Assembly: GCF_963924675.1 (NCBI RefSeq)
Contig: NC_089222.1
Location: 109,321,316-109,385,315, forward strand
DNA length: 64,000 nt
From: Phocoena phocoena
Lineage: Eukaryota; Chordata; Mammalia; Artiodactyla; Phocoenidae
Direction of reading: 5' to 3'
The translations under genes and the position numbers were made by a program. Position 1 is the first letter of the stretch. Each line of letters begins with the position of its first letter. The notes under the pieces were generated by a model, which was not told the origin of the DNA, ran no database searches, and saw nothing but the letters and a program-made list of their open reading frames with translations. Below are positions 48,300-59,655 of this stretch, one piece after another.

Positions 48300-49850
48300 A
48301 CCAAAGAGGTAATATTATCCAGGCTTTCTTGTCAGTAATTAGTGCTGGGCTTATCTCTGGGTTACTTTCCAGTTGTCATCCTTGTAACCTATGCTGAACC
48401 TGATTCAAGCTTCTGTCAACACTTTGATAGCAAAAATGTTTCTAGGCACTGCTTCTATAGTGCAGGCCTAGTGGAAATGAAATTGTTAAAAAGAGAAACT
48501 TCAGAGTGCTATAGCGAGAGGCATGTCTGAAAGTATAACCTAGGATGTTACTTGAAATCAATGACTCTCAAAAGGTGGAGAAAACTTGCTCTAGTCGAAT
48601 TCAACTTAGAAGGTTTTTTTTGTTTTTTTTTTTTCTATCAAAATCAGAAGCCAAAGAAGACTTGGTTTACTCATTAGAATGAATAAGGTGCAGTTCTATA
48701 TAGCACAGAGCTACAGTTGATAAAGTCTCTACATTTGAGTTTAAAGAAAGAGCAAGTGCAAACAGAGAGACTGAAGTTAGTATCCAAGTAGCAATATAAG
48801 ATAATGACCATTTTGACTCAGATTCATTTGCAATGGAGAAAAAGATCAGTTGATGACAGAGAACATGGATGAAAAATAAGATACTCTGCAGAAGACTAGG
48901 TAAAAACATGGATCTTAACAACATCTAACTGAAGGGTATCAGCTTTTTTTTTTTTTTTTTTAATGTAAAGAGCTGCATGCTAACATGAAAGTCATACTGG
49001 ATATTATGCGGTGTTTTTTGAATGAAAATATTTATGCTGCATAAATATGTATAGTAGACATGTGAACTTCAAGAAATTAACAGAAAGGCAAGAGAAGATG
49101 ATGTAATACATAAATAGAAATATTCTTGAAGTGTTAATGAGGAAAAGAAAACAGATCAAATAATTGAAGGGATTGTTCCAGGGATCTCACAGGAAAAGGA
49201 AAAATGGAAGAAAGTATGACAACAACTACAGGAAAGTTAATTAATTTTCCTGTTGCCCCTTCAGTGGACTACAGAATATAATTTTGGAAATAAGCAAAAT
49301 AAAAATGTGGATAAATAGAAGTGGTATCATATATCCACACACAATTATAATAGCTACCATAACTGAGTGTAGCATAATCCTGCAGAGTCCTACTTAGGAA
49401 CACAATGTGCTATTGGAAAGATAACAATCTTGGCATTAGTAGATTAGTCATGGGGAGCTCATATGATCCCAGAGTAGCCCTTGGAGATATAAACACCTAT
49501 ACTAATCTTCAATTTCAAATATAAGATTATTTGTCTAAATATACAAATGAGATAATCTTGTTATCGATAAAATAACATAAATAAATAAAAGAGATGCATA
49601 ATTTCAAATACCCTAGAGTAATAATCCAAAGACCTTATTACAGTAAAAAAAAAAAAAAGAAAAGAAAAAATGAAAAGAAAGGTGGCATTAGAATCTGACA
49701 GAACTGAATTTAAAACATGACAATGCATTCCATTTTTTCTTACCTTGAGGATTTTAACAGTGTAAGCCTCATTAATTCATTTATTTATGAAAAATATATT
49801 CAATGTTTATCATATATTAATATATATGATAAAGACATAAAGCCCACAGT
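48300..49850. other. Non-coding DNA, no element assigned
   Basis: AT-rich with T runs at 48616-48633 and 48944-48961. Short frames on both strands (for example 48667-48924 minus) carry no recognisable domain. Confidence 0.45.
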
Positions 49851-50270
49851 CCTGTTCTTGAAGAAATCTCTGTTTAGTGAGGTAGAAGAACAGTGAGCAG
49901 ATACTTATACTAGAGTATTATACATGCTAGGTGGATATGCATAGAAAGGGCTATGTTCAAGGCAGGGATCTAGGGGATTGAGGATGTGGTTAGGTGTTTA
50001 GGAGGAAGTAAAATTTTAGCTAGACTAGGAAAGCTGATATGAAAATGGAGCCATTTGTTCAAAAAGGTACAAATACATGTAGAAGATAGCATTTTAAAGG
50101 TTATAAAGAGATCCATATAGATAAGGTGTAAATATGGATAAACTGAAAGGGAGTAAAAGCATGCAATGTTATGTAATTTGGAGTTAATATTGAAGCCTGT
50201 AGGAAGCCACTGAAAGATTGTCAACAGGGGAGTGGAACGTTTTAGTAAATCACTTGGATGATGTAATGGA
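49840..50270 (+). repeat. Ancient mammalian repeat, decayed
   Basis: The order 'tctgtttagtgaggtagaag', 'tgaagcctgtaggaagccac' and 'aacaggggagtggaacg' matches the same ancient family as 61215-61560. The match is clear at 50195-50235. Confidence 0.6.
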
Positions 50271-50323
50271 TGTGGTTTGTGCTCTGTCTAGATAGCCTTT
50301 TCTGAGTCTATTTCTTCCCAAAA

Positions 50324-50347
50324 CTGCTGCTGCTGCTGCTGCTGCTG
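50324..50347. repeat. (CTG)8 trinucleotide repeat
   Basis: Eight uninterrupted CTG units lie 125 bp left of the Tigger1 end. They are not in any supported coding frame. Confidence 0.95.
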
Positions 50348-50472
50348 TGGCTCATAGTTATCCCCTTTAGAGAACTGCTCTCATCCGTGGTGACCTGCTA
50401 TACCCAGTATGTTATGCTCCTCTCTGTCTGGAGGGCTCCACAGGCAAAACAACTGACTGACATGGAGGTATA

Positions 50473-52770
50473 CAAGCACACCTCATATATATGGGAGTTC
50501 AGTTCCAGACAACTGCAGTAAAGTTGTGTAAAATAAAGTGAGTCACACAATTTTTTTGGTTTCCCAGTGCATATAAAAGTTATGTTTATACTATACAGTT
50601 ATCTATTAAGTGTACAATAGCATTATGTCTGGAAAATAATGTACATATCTTAATTTAAAATTGCTTTATTGATAAAAATGCTAACCATCATCTGAGACTT
50701 CAGCGAGTAGTATTCTTTTTGCTTGTAGTGTCTTGCCTCAAAGTTGACGGCTGCTGACTGTTCAGGGTGATGGGTGCTGAAGGTTGGGGTGGCTGTGGTA
50801 ATTTCTTAAAATAAGACAACAATGAAGTCTGTTGAATTGACTGACTCTTCCTTTCAGGAACAATTTCTCTGTAGCAGGCAATGTTATTTGATGGCATCTT
50901 ACCCACAGTAGAACTTCTTTCAAAATTGGAGTCAATCCTCTCAAACCCTGCCACTGCTTTACCAACTAAGTTTATGTGATATTCTAAATCTTTTATTGTC
51001 ATTTCAACAATCTTCACAGCATCTTCACCAAGTAGTTTCCATCTCAAGAAACCACTTACTTTGCTTATCCATAAGAAGCAACTCCTCATCCATTTAAGTT
51101 TTATCATGAGATTGCAGCAATTCAGTCACATCTTCAGACTTCACTTCTAGTTCTAGTTCTCTTGCTATTTCCACCACATCTTCAGTTTCTTTCTCCACAA
51201 AAGTCTTGAACCCCTCAAAGTCATCCATAAGAGTTAGGAATCAGATTCTTCCAAACTTCTGTGAATGTTGATTTTTTTTTTTTTTTACCTCTTCTCATTA
51301 AGAGTGTGAATGTTTTTAGTGGCATCTAGAACAGTGAATCCTTTCCAGAAGATTTTCAATTTACTGTGCCCTGGTCCATCAGAGTAATCACTAACTATGG
51401 TAGCTGTATCCTTAATAAATGTATAATAATAATAAAATAATGTAAACAATAAGATTTGAAGTCAAAATTACTCCTTGATCCATGGGCTGCAGAATGAATG
51501 TAGTGTTAGCAGGCATGAAAACAACATGAACCTCACAGTACATCTCCATCAGAGCTCTTCAGTGACCAGGTGCATTGTCAATGAGCAGTAATATTTTGAA
51601 AGGAATTTATTTTCTGAGTCATAGGTTTTAGCAGTGAGTTTAAAGTATTCAGTAAACCATGTTATAAACAGATGTGCCATCATCTAGGCTTTGTTGTTCC
51701 ATTTGTAGAGCACAGGATGAATTGATTTAGCATAATTATTAAGGTCTTTAGGATTTCAGAACGGTTAGTAAGCACTGGCTTCAACTTAAAGTCACCATGG
51801 ATGCATTAGCCCCTAACAAGAGAGTCAGCCTATCCTTTGAATCTTTGAAGCCAGGCATTGACTTCTCCTCTCTAACTATGAAAGCCCTTGATGGCATCTT
51901 CTTTCAATATAAGGCTGTTTTGACTACACTGAAAATCTATTGTTTAGTGTAGCCATCTTTACTCATTATCTTAGCTTGATCTTCTGGATACCTTGATGCA
52001 GCTTCTACATCAGCACTTTTTGCTTCACCCTGCATTTTTATGTTATGGAGATAGTTTCTTTCCATAAACCTCATGAAAGTTTGGCTTCAAACTTTTCTTC
52101 TATAACTTCCTCAATGCCCCAGCCTTCACAGAATGGAAGAGAGTCAGGGTCTTTCTCTGGGTTAGGCTTAAGGGAATATTGTGGCTGGTTTGATCTTCTA
52201 TCCAGACCACTAAAGCTTTCTCTATATCAGCAATAAGGCTATTTCATTGTCTGATCATTTGTGTGTTCACTGGAGTAGCACTTTTGATTTCTTTCAACAA
52301 CTTTTCCCTTGCATTCACAACTTCCATTCACTTGAACACTTAGAGGCCATTGTAGGGTTATTAATTTGCCTAATTTCAACACTGCTGTGTCCCAGGGAAT
52401 AGAGGGGGCAGAGGAGAGGGAGAGAGATGAGGGAACAGCCAATCAGTCTAGCAGTCAAAATACACACAATATAATCTATTGTTTGCCATCTTATAGGGCA
52501 CAGTTCATGGTGCCTCAAAACAATTACAATAATAACATCAAAGATCAGTGATTACAGATCACCATAGCAAATATAATAATAATGAAAAAGGTTAAAATAT
52601 TGCAAGAATAAACAAAATGTGACACAGAGACACAAAGCGAGTAAATGTTGTTGGAAAATGATGCTGATAGACCAGTTTGATGCAGAGTTAGTACAAAAAT
52701 TCTATTTGTAAGAAAATGCAATGTATGTGAAGAACAGTAAAGCAAAGTGCAATAAAATGAGGTATACCCA
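50473..52770 (-). mobile_element. Tigger1 DNA transposon, near full-length
   Basis: The element is about 2.3 kb, close to the usual 2.4 kb of Tigger1 (Tc1/mariner-pogo). The plus-strand left end 'cacacctcatatatatggg' and 'gttcagttccagacaactgc' are inner terminal-repeat motifs. The right end 'cagtaaagcaaagtgcaata' followed by 'aaatgaggtataccca' is the inverted copy. TA dinucleotides at 50471-50472 and 52771-52772 are the expected target duplication. The subterminal 'tttttggtttcccagtgcat' is characteristic. Confidence 0.92.
50700..52260 (-). pseudogene. Tigger1 transposase (CENP-B-like HTH plus DDE), decayed
   Basis: The transposase runs on the minus strand. The C-terminal 135 codons at 50700-51107 are open (a low-complexity tail including '[20 protein letters not shown]'). 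Upstream, two catalytic-core boxes are visible in broken frames: DNAPGH (complement of 51562-51579, followed at once by a stop) and QPMDQGVI (complement of about 51470-51492). These are hallmarks of the pogo-type DDE/DDD core. Stops and shifts break the rest. It is inactive. Its close relatives in mammals include domesticated genes, but this copy shows no such signs. Confidence 0.88.
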
Positions 52771-52772
52771 TA

Positions 52773-53920
52773 CAAGGTTGGCAAAAACAAACACTAACCT
52801 TATAAAGTAGTTCCTGCTCCAGCACACCCTGAGGGATCAGTATGAGCGTAGATATGCATAGAAACCACCACATTCTGGCCTATCTTTTCTCTCCATCTGT
52901 ATCCTGTATCCATCATTTCCTTTCTGTGGAGAGCATTCCCTCAGTGAATTGTTTGTACAGCTATTTCCAAGTATGGATTTGCTTTTAGAAACTCCAAATG
53001 AGTCATGTATGTAGAGGATGGGCCTGAATGGGAGACAGAAGTTTGGAGAGAAGAGTTAATTTCAAAATCAAAATAATTACAGAATTCTTACTAAAACTCA
53101 GATAAGAAGATAAATGAGGACCAGAAGTAAAGCATAGCACTTAGACTACAGAAAATGGTATAATTGCCAGAGATACTAAATGCAGAGTTGACGGGACTGA
53201 GAGGTATGGGATAAGGGAGAAGGTAGTGTCCATCTTTGACATCAGGCTCTAGTTATTGGTATTAACATTTACTGAAAAAAAAATAACGCATTTAAACAAT
53301 TTATGTAAACATTCAAACACACAGAAAACAGAACTGAATTTTTAAAATATACATTCACTTTTAAAGACATAAAAAACCAATAGAATAGGTGTCTGGTTGG
53401 GAGCAGGAATTGAGGATGAGGATAAAAGAGAAAAATATAAAATCAAATGAGAGGGTCTTGTACTAACAAATAAAAATAAAAGGATATAACTTGAAGGATG
53501 TAATTAATTCAGCTTTCCATTTTCATACAGTTGAAGTAGGAAAAACAATTTAAGAGATGAGAACAGAGTGAGTGAAGGAAATGTGATGAGAAAAGAGCCT
53601 ATTTATTCATTACATAGATGTGTCTACTAGAATGTTGAAAATTCTAAACTCAACTTTAGAAAATTTTGATTCCAACATATTCATCTGCAATGGGAAAACA
53701 CTTACCACACATGGTGAGAAATTGCACTATATGCAAAAATACCAAGCCCTGCCTCTAACACATGAACTCAATAAATGTCAATTTTCTCTTATCATTCCTA
53801 CCCTATTGTTATTGTGATTGCACTTGATTGTACATCAACAAGTTGAAAATGCTGCTGTCAGTTTGTACAATTTCCCTTATTCCCTAATATTAGTGTTTTT
53901 GAATTTGCTGTTTGGTTCTG
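52773..53920. other. Non-coding DNA, no element assigned
   Basis: No gene or clear repeat. A 65-codon frame at 53620-53817 has no recognisable domain. Confidence 0.45.
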
Positions 53921-53935
53921 CTCAACTTTTCTTTT

Positions 53936-54146
53936 CTTTTCTTTTCTTTTTTTTGTGGTACACGGGCCTCTCACTGTTGTGGCCTCTCGCGTTGCAGAGC
54001 AACAGGCTCCTGACGCGCAGGCTCAGCGGCCATGGCTCACGGGTACAGCTGCTCCACGGCATGTGGGATCTTCCCGGACCGGGGCACGAACCCGTGTCCC
54101 CTGCATCAGCAGGCGGACTCTCAACCACTGCACCACCAGGGAAGCC
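53936..54146 (-). mobile_element. CHR-2-like SINE
   Basis: Minus-strand 'gggcttccctggtggtgcag', tRNA-like head, body and 'gagaggcccgtgtacca' end; the tail is a TTTTC-type run on the plus strand at 53931-53955. The target-site duplication ctcaacttttctttt is at 53921-53935 and 54147-54161. Overlapping short frames on both strands are shadows. Confidence 0.94.
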
Positions 54147-54530
54147 CTCAACTTTTCTTTTTACCTGATCCACTTTTAAACTAAGGACTCCATTTTTTGC
54201 AGGCACTCTGCTTTGCTCCTACCTGATCATTTCAGCCAGTTCATACAACTTCCTTTACATCTTATTCATTTACCAACAAACCTGACTATCAAGTATAATC
54301 ACTTCATCAATCAATGCATCCTAAATTCTTTGTGTAGGTGGGGTGGAGTGGGAGAGAAATCTGCCATTCTTGATACAATTTCCTAGTTTTAGACACTGAA
54401 AATTTACTTCCTGATCTCTGCTTGTTAGCTGAGAAACAGTAGCAAACTATGATAAATATATCTAAGATAGTATTAAGTCCCTTAATATAAAGAAGAGGAA
54501 ACCAGGCCCTAATGATTAATTGATACCTAT

Positions 54531-54549
54531 ATCTATCTATCTATCTATA
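54531..54549. repeat. (CTAT)n microsatellite
   Basis: About five CTAT units. Confidence 0.9.
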
Positions 54550-55041
54550 CTCAGATGGAAAATAGGGGTGGACCATTATCATTATATTTGGATTGCCACA
54601 GTCTCCTGTTTGATTGTTTTGATGTCACATAAATGTATCTCATAGGATAAGATCCACAACATCTCATAAGAGAAGACCCAATTCCGATAGCAGCATTTGA
54701 GGCCCAAATGGCTTGCAGACTATGTGGAGACAGCAAAATGAAGAAAGATTCCAAACATGAGAGCTAGAAAGAGATTGCACAATTAATCACACCATAGCCA
54801 GAGCTAAATTAAGAGGTCCCAGATAGCCAGAACTTGATACCATGCTCCTTCTTATAATTTAGACCAGACGGCATTCACTTCAAGCCAAAGAGTTAAGGAC
54901 AAAGAGTAACACTAGAACCTGAAAGAGAACAGGGAAAACACTAAGATTGAATATTGAGATGCTGACTGATAAATTCATCCTTGTGGTTTTAAGTAAGGAT
55001 GATCATAAAGCCATGCTCATTCTCCATGTGTTCACATGCAT

Positions 55042-55042
<1 letters not shown>

Positions 55043-55077
<35 letters not shown>
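55043..55077. repeat. (CA)n microsatellite
   Basis: About 17 uninterrupted CA units. Confidence 0.95.
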
Positions 55078-55078
<1 letters not shown>

Positions 55079-55376
55079 TACACAACATACAAGACCTACC
55101 AGGAAAGAAAATCTTTCTATATTAATGATAATTTGCCACGCCTACTTAAATTATATCATTCAGAAAGAGAGGGTTAGTGTAGTGCAGTGGTTTCCAAAGG
55201 TTTAATTTTTTTTATTTTCATTTTTTGACATTAATAAATATATTTATAACATTACACAACATGAGTGTACAGACATTTAAATGAAAATACATATGTGACT
55301 GAAATGAAAATAGAATTACTTATTCTACAATTTCTGTTGTATTCTCCCTTTTTCTTTTTTTACTATTCTTTTGTTT

Positions 55377-55456
55377 TCCTTCTTTCTTCTTTTCTTCCTT
55401 CTTTCCTTCCTTCCTTCCTTTCTTTCTTTCTTTCTTTCTTTCTTTCTCTTTCTTTT

Positions 55457-55510
<54 letters not shown>

Positions 55511-55517
55511 TTCCTTC

Positions 55518-55560
<43 letters not shown>

Positions 55561-55662
55561 TTTCTTTCTTTCTTTCTTTCTTTGCTTTCTTTCTTTCTTT
55601 CTTTGCTTTCTTTCTTTCTTTCTTTGCTTTCTTTCTTTCTTTCTTCCTTTCTTTCTTCTTTC
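55377..55662. repeat. Long (CTTT)n polypyrimidine tract
   Basis: Nearly 290 bp of CTTT units with CCTT and GCTTT variants. It gives 106-240-codon Phe/Leu/Ser frames on the plus strand and Lys/Glu/Arg frames on the minus strand, none of which is a gene. It ends directly at the L1 5' UTR sequence at 55664. Confidence 0.96.
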
Positions 55663-56084
55663 AGGACATTGGACCACCAGAGATCTCCTAGCCTCACGTA
55701 ATATCAATCAGTGTGACCTTTCCCAGATATCTCCACCTCAATGCTTAAACCTAGCTCCACTCAACGAACAGCAAGCTCCAGTGCTGGACACTCCATGCCA
55801 AACAACTAGCAAGACAGGAACACAAACCTACCAATTAGCAGAGAGGTTGCCTAAAATCATAAGTTCACAGACACCCCAAAACACACCATTGGACTTGGTT
55901 CTGACAGCTATAAAGACAAGGTCCAGCATGACCCACCAGAAGACAAGCACAAGTCCCCTCCACCAGGAAGCCTACACAGTCCACTGAAACAACTTTACCC
56001 ATTGGGGGAAGACACCAAAAACAATTGGAACTATGAACATGCAGCCTGCGAAAAGGAGACCCCAAAAACAGTAAATTAAGCAAA

Positions 56085-56975
56085 ATGAGAGGACAAAGAA
56101 ATACACAGCAGATGAAGGAGCAAGGGAAAAAAACACCAGACCAAAAAAATGAAGAGGAAATAGGCAGTCTATCTGAAAAAAGAATTCAGAGTAATGATAG
56201 TAAAGATGATCCAAAATCTTGGAAATAGAATGGAGAAAATATAAAAAAAAATTAACAAGGACCTAGAAGAGCTAAAGAGCAAACAAACAATGATGAACAA
56301 CACAATAAATAAATTTAAAATTCTCTAGAAGGAATCAATAGCAGAATAACTGAGGTAGGTAGAAGAACAAATAAGTGACCTGGACGATAAAATAGTGGAA
56401 ATAACTACTGCAATGCAGAATAAAGAGAAAAGAATGAAAAGAATTGAGGAGAGTCTCAGAAACCTCTGGACAACATTAAATGCAACAACATTCTAATTAG
56501 AGGGGTCCTAGAAGAAGAAGAGAAAAAGAAAGGGATGGAGAAAATATTGAAAGAGATTATAGTTGAATATTTCCCTAATATGGGAAAGTAAATAATCAAT
56601 CAAGTCCAGGAAATGCACAGTGTCCTATACAGGATAAATCCAAGGAGAAACAGCCAAGACATATATTAATCAAAGAATCAAAATTTAAATACAAAGAAAA
56701 AATATTATAAGTAGTGAGGGAAAAGCAAAATAACATATAAGGGAATCCCCATAAGGTTAACAGCTGATCTTTCAGCAGAAACTCTGCAAGCCAGAAGGGA
56801 GTGGTAGTACATATTTAAAGTGATGAAAGGGAAAAAACTACAACTAAGATTACTCTATGCAGCAATGACCTCATTCAGATTTGACTGAGAAATTAAAAGT
56901 TATACAGCCAAGCAAAAGCTAAAAGAATTCAGCAACACCAAACCAGCTTCACAAGTGCCAAAGGAATTTCTCTAG
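56085..56975 (+). pseudogene. L1 ORF1 of the 55664 element
   Basis: ATG 56085 (MRGQRNTQQMKEQG...) heads the ORF1 coiled-coil region. Frame breaks occur before 56200 and repeatedly after (for example in-frame stops near 56325). The C-terminal block 'tgcaagccagaagggagtgg' (56787-56806) is recognisable. Stop TAG is 56973-56975. It resembles the outer L1's ORF1 more than L1-A's. Confidence 0.83.
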
Positions 56976-57032
56976 GCAGGAAACACAAGAGAAGGAAAGA
57001 CCTACAATAAAAAACTGAAAACAATTAAGAAA

Positions 57033-59185
57033 ATGGGAATAGGAACATACATATTGATAATTACCTTAAATGTAAATGAATTAAATTTACATTTAATCCA
57101 CCCAAAAGACATAGAGTGGCTGAATGGATACAAAAACAGGACCCATATATATGCTGTCTAAGAGACCATTGACTCTGAAACCATTTCCACTAGTATCAGA
57201 AACAATACAAGGTTGCTCACTCTTACCACTTTTATTCAACATAGTTTTGGAAGTTTTAGCCACAGCAATCAGAGAAGAAAAAGAAATAAAAGGAATCCAA
57301 ATCAGAAAAGAAGAAGTAAAACTGTCACTATTTGCAGATGACATGACACTATACATAGAGAATCCTAAAGAAGCTACCAGAAATCTACTAGATCTAATCA
57401 ATGAATTTGGTAAAGTAGCAAGATACAAAATTAATTCACAGAAATCTCCTGCATTCCTATGCAATAATGATGAAAAATCTGAAAGAGAAATTAAGGAAAC
57501 ACTCCCATTTACCATTGCAACGAAAAGGGTAAAACACCTAGGAATAAACCTACCTAAGGAGACAAATGGCCTGTTGCAGAAAAGTCTAAGACACTGCTGA
57601 AAGAAATTAGAGATGTTACAAACAGATGAAGAGATATACAATGTTCTTGGATTGGAAGAATCAACATGGTGAAAATGACTATATTACCCAAAGCAATCTA
57701 CAGAGTCAATGCAATCCCTATCAAAATACCAATGGCATTTTTCACAGAACTAGAACAAATAATTGTACAATGTATATGGAAACACAAAAGACCCTGAATA
57801 GCCAAAGAAATCTTGAGAAAGAAAAATGGAGCTGGAGAAATCAGGCTCCCTGACTTCAGATTATACTACAAAGCCACAGTAATCAGGACAGTATGTTACT
57901 GGCACAAAAACAGAAACATAGATCGAAGGAACAGGATGGAAAGCACAGAGATAAACACAGGCACATATGGTCACCTTATCTTTGATAAAGGAGGCAAGGA
58001 TATACAATGGAGAGAAGACAGCAGCCTCTTCAATAAGTGGTGCTGGGAAAATTGAACAGCTACAGGTTAAAGAATGAAATTACACCACTCCCTAACAACA
58101 TACACAAAAATAAACTCAAGGGCTTCCCTGGTGGTGCAGTGGTTGAGAGTCCGCCTGCCAATGCAGGGGACACAGATTCATGCCCTGGTCTGGGAAGATC
58201 CCACATGCTGTGGAGCAGCTGGGCCTGTGAACCATGGTTGCTGAGCCTGCACATCCAGAGCCTGTGCTCCACAGTGAGAGAGGCCACAATAGTGAGAGGC
58301 CTGTGTACCACCAAAAAATAATAATAAATTAAAAAAAAATCTCAAAGTGGATTAAAGACCTAAATATAAGGCCAGAGATTAGAAAACTCTTAGAGGAAAA
58401 CATATGCAGATCACTCTATGTTATAAATCACAGCAAAATCCTTTTTGACCCACCTCCTAGAGAAATGGAAATAAAAAAAAAAAATAAACAGATGGGACCT
58501 AATGAAACTTAAAAGGTTTTGCAGAGCAAAGGAATCCATAAACAAGACACAAAGACAACCCTCAGAATGGAAGAAAATATTTGCAAATGAAGCAACTGAC
58601 AAAGGATTAATCTCCAAAATATACAAGCAGCTCATGCAGCTCAATATCCAAAGAACAGACAATCCAATCTAAAAATGGGCAGAACACCTAGATAGACATT
58701 TCTCCAAAGAAGATATTCAGATTGCCAACAAATGCATGAAAGAATGCTCAACATCACTAATCATTAGAGAAAAGCAAATCAAAACTACAATGAGGTATCA
58801 CCTCACACTGGTCAGAATGGCCATCATCAAAAAGTCTACAAACAATAAATCCTGGAGAGGGCGTGGAAAAAAGGGAACCCTCTTGCACTCTTGTTGGGAA
58901 TATAAGTTGATACAGTCACTATGGAGGACAGTATGGCAGTTCCTTAAAATATTAAAAATAGAACTACCATATGACCCAGCAATCCCACTACTGGTCATAT
59001 ACCCTGAGAAAACTATAATTCAAAAAGAGTCATGGACCATAATATTCATTGCAGCACTATTTACAATAGCCAGGACATGGAAGCAGCCTAAGTGTCCATT
59101 GACAGATGAATGGATAAAGAAGATATGGCACATAATACAATGGAATATTACTCAGCCATAAAAAGAAATGAAGTTGGGTTATTTG
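57033..59185 (+). pseudogene. L1 ORF2 of the 55664 element, endonuclease to RT deleted
   Basis: ATG 57033 opens about 45 codons of endonuclease N-terminus up to the 'CCL' motif (about 57150). At about 57165 it jumps to the middle of the RT domain just before the '[13 protein letters not shown]' stretch, losing the rest of the endonuclease and the first half of RT. The FADD box at 57331-57342 survives. The largest open pieces are 57124-57600 and 58736-59161. In the C-terminal motif several Cys are changed (Cys to Ser near 58851, Cys to Arg near 58863). A SINE interrupts it at 58120-58332. Confidence 0.88.
58120..58332 (+). mobile_element. CHR-2-like SINE nested in the L1 ORF2
   Basis: Plus-strand 'gggcttccctggtggtgcag' to 'gagaggcctgtgtaccacc' and an A-rich tail with AAT units. 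The L1 text is split at 'ataaactcaa' and resumes 'tctcaaagtgg', consistent with a short, slightly diverged target-site duplication. It postdates the L1. Confidence 0.92.
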
Positions 59186-59655
59186 TAGTGAGGTGGATGG
59201 ACCTAGAATCTGTTATACCAAGTGAAGAATGTCACAAAGAGAAAAACAAATACTGTATTGTAACGCATATATATGGAATCTAAAAAATAAAATTAAAAAA
59301 GGTTCTGAAGAACCTAGGGACAGGACAGGAATAAGCATGCAGATGTAGTGAGTGGACTTGAGGACATGGGGAGGAGGAATGATAAGTTGGGAAGAATTGA
59401 GAGAGTGTCATGTATTTATTCATACTACCAAATGCAAAATAGATAGTTTGTGGGAAGGAGCTGCATAGCACAGGGGGTTCAGCTCACTGCTTTTTGACTA
59501 CCTAGAAGGATGGGTTAGGGAGGATTGGAGGGAGACGCAAGAGGGTGGGGATATGGGGCTATATGTATACATATAGCTGGTTTACTTTGTTATACAACAG
59601 AAACTAACACAAAAATGTAAAGCAATTATATTCCAATAAAGGTGTTAAAAAAATG

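Larger units (their letters stand above)
54162..55376. other. Non-coding DNA with two small microsatellites
   Basis: No gene seen. It holds a (CTAT)n at 54531-54549 and a (CA)n at 55043-55077. The 74-76 codon frames crossing the CA run are artefacts. Confidence 0.5.
55664..59655 (+). mobile_element. L1 with deleted ORF2, plus strand
   Basis: The element begins with 5' UTR sequence like that at 5455-5860 of the outer L1, then ORF1, a deleted ORF2, a 3' UTR and the end 'aagcaattatattccaataa' with a short A run at about 59655. The 3' end type matches L1-A and the outer L1. No target-site duplication is visible, because the 5' end abuts the CTTT tract. Confidence 0.88.

Noticed and set aside
55320..55707. 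Minus-strand 114-125 codon Lys/Glu/Arg frames
   Set aside because: Same CTTT tract read on the other strand; not a coiled-coil gene.
55265..55987. 240-codon plus-strand open frame, Phe/Leu/Ser-rich, hydrophobic
   Set aside because: It is a translation of the CTTT microsatellite running into L1 5' UTR. Period-4 repeats read in all three frames produce such peptides.
57093..57641. 182-codon minus-strand frame
   Set aside because: It is antisense to the L1 RT region. Equivalent antisense frames occur at 8762-9220, 12315-12608 and 16754-17062, so it is a property of L1 base composition.
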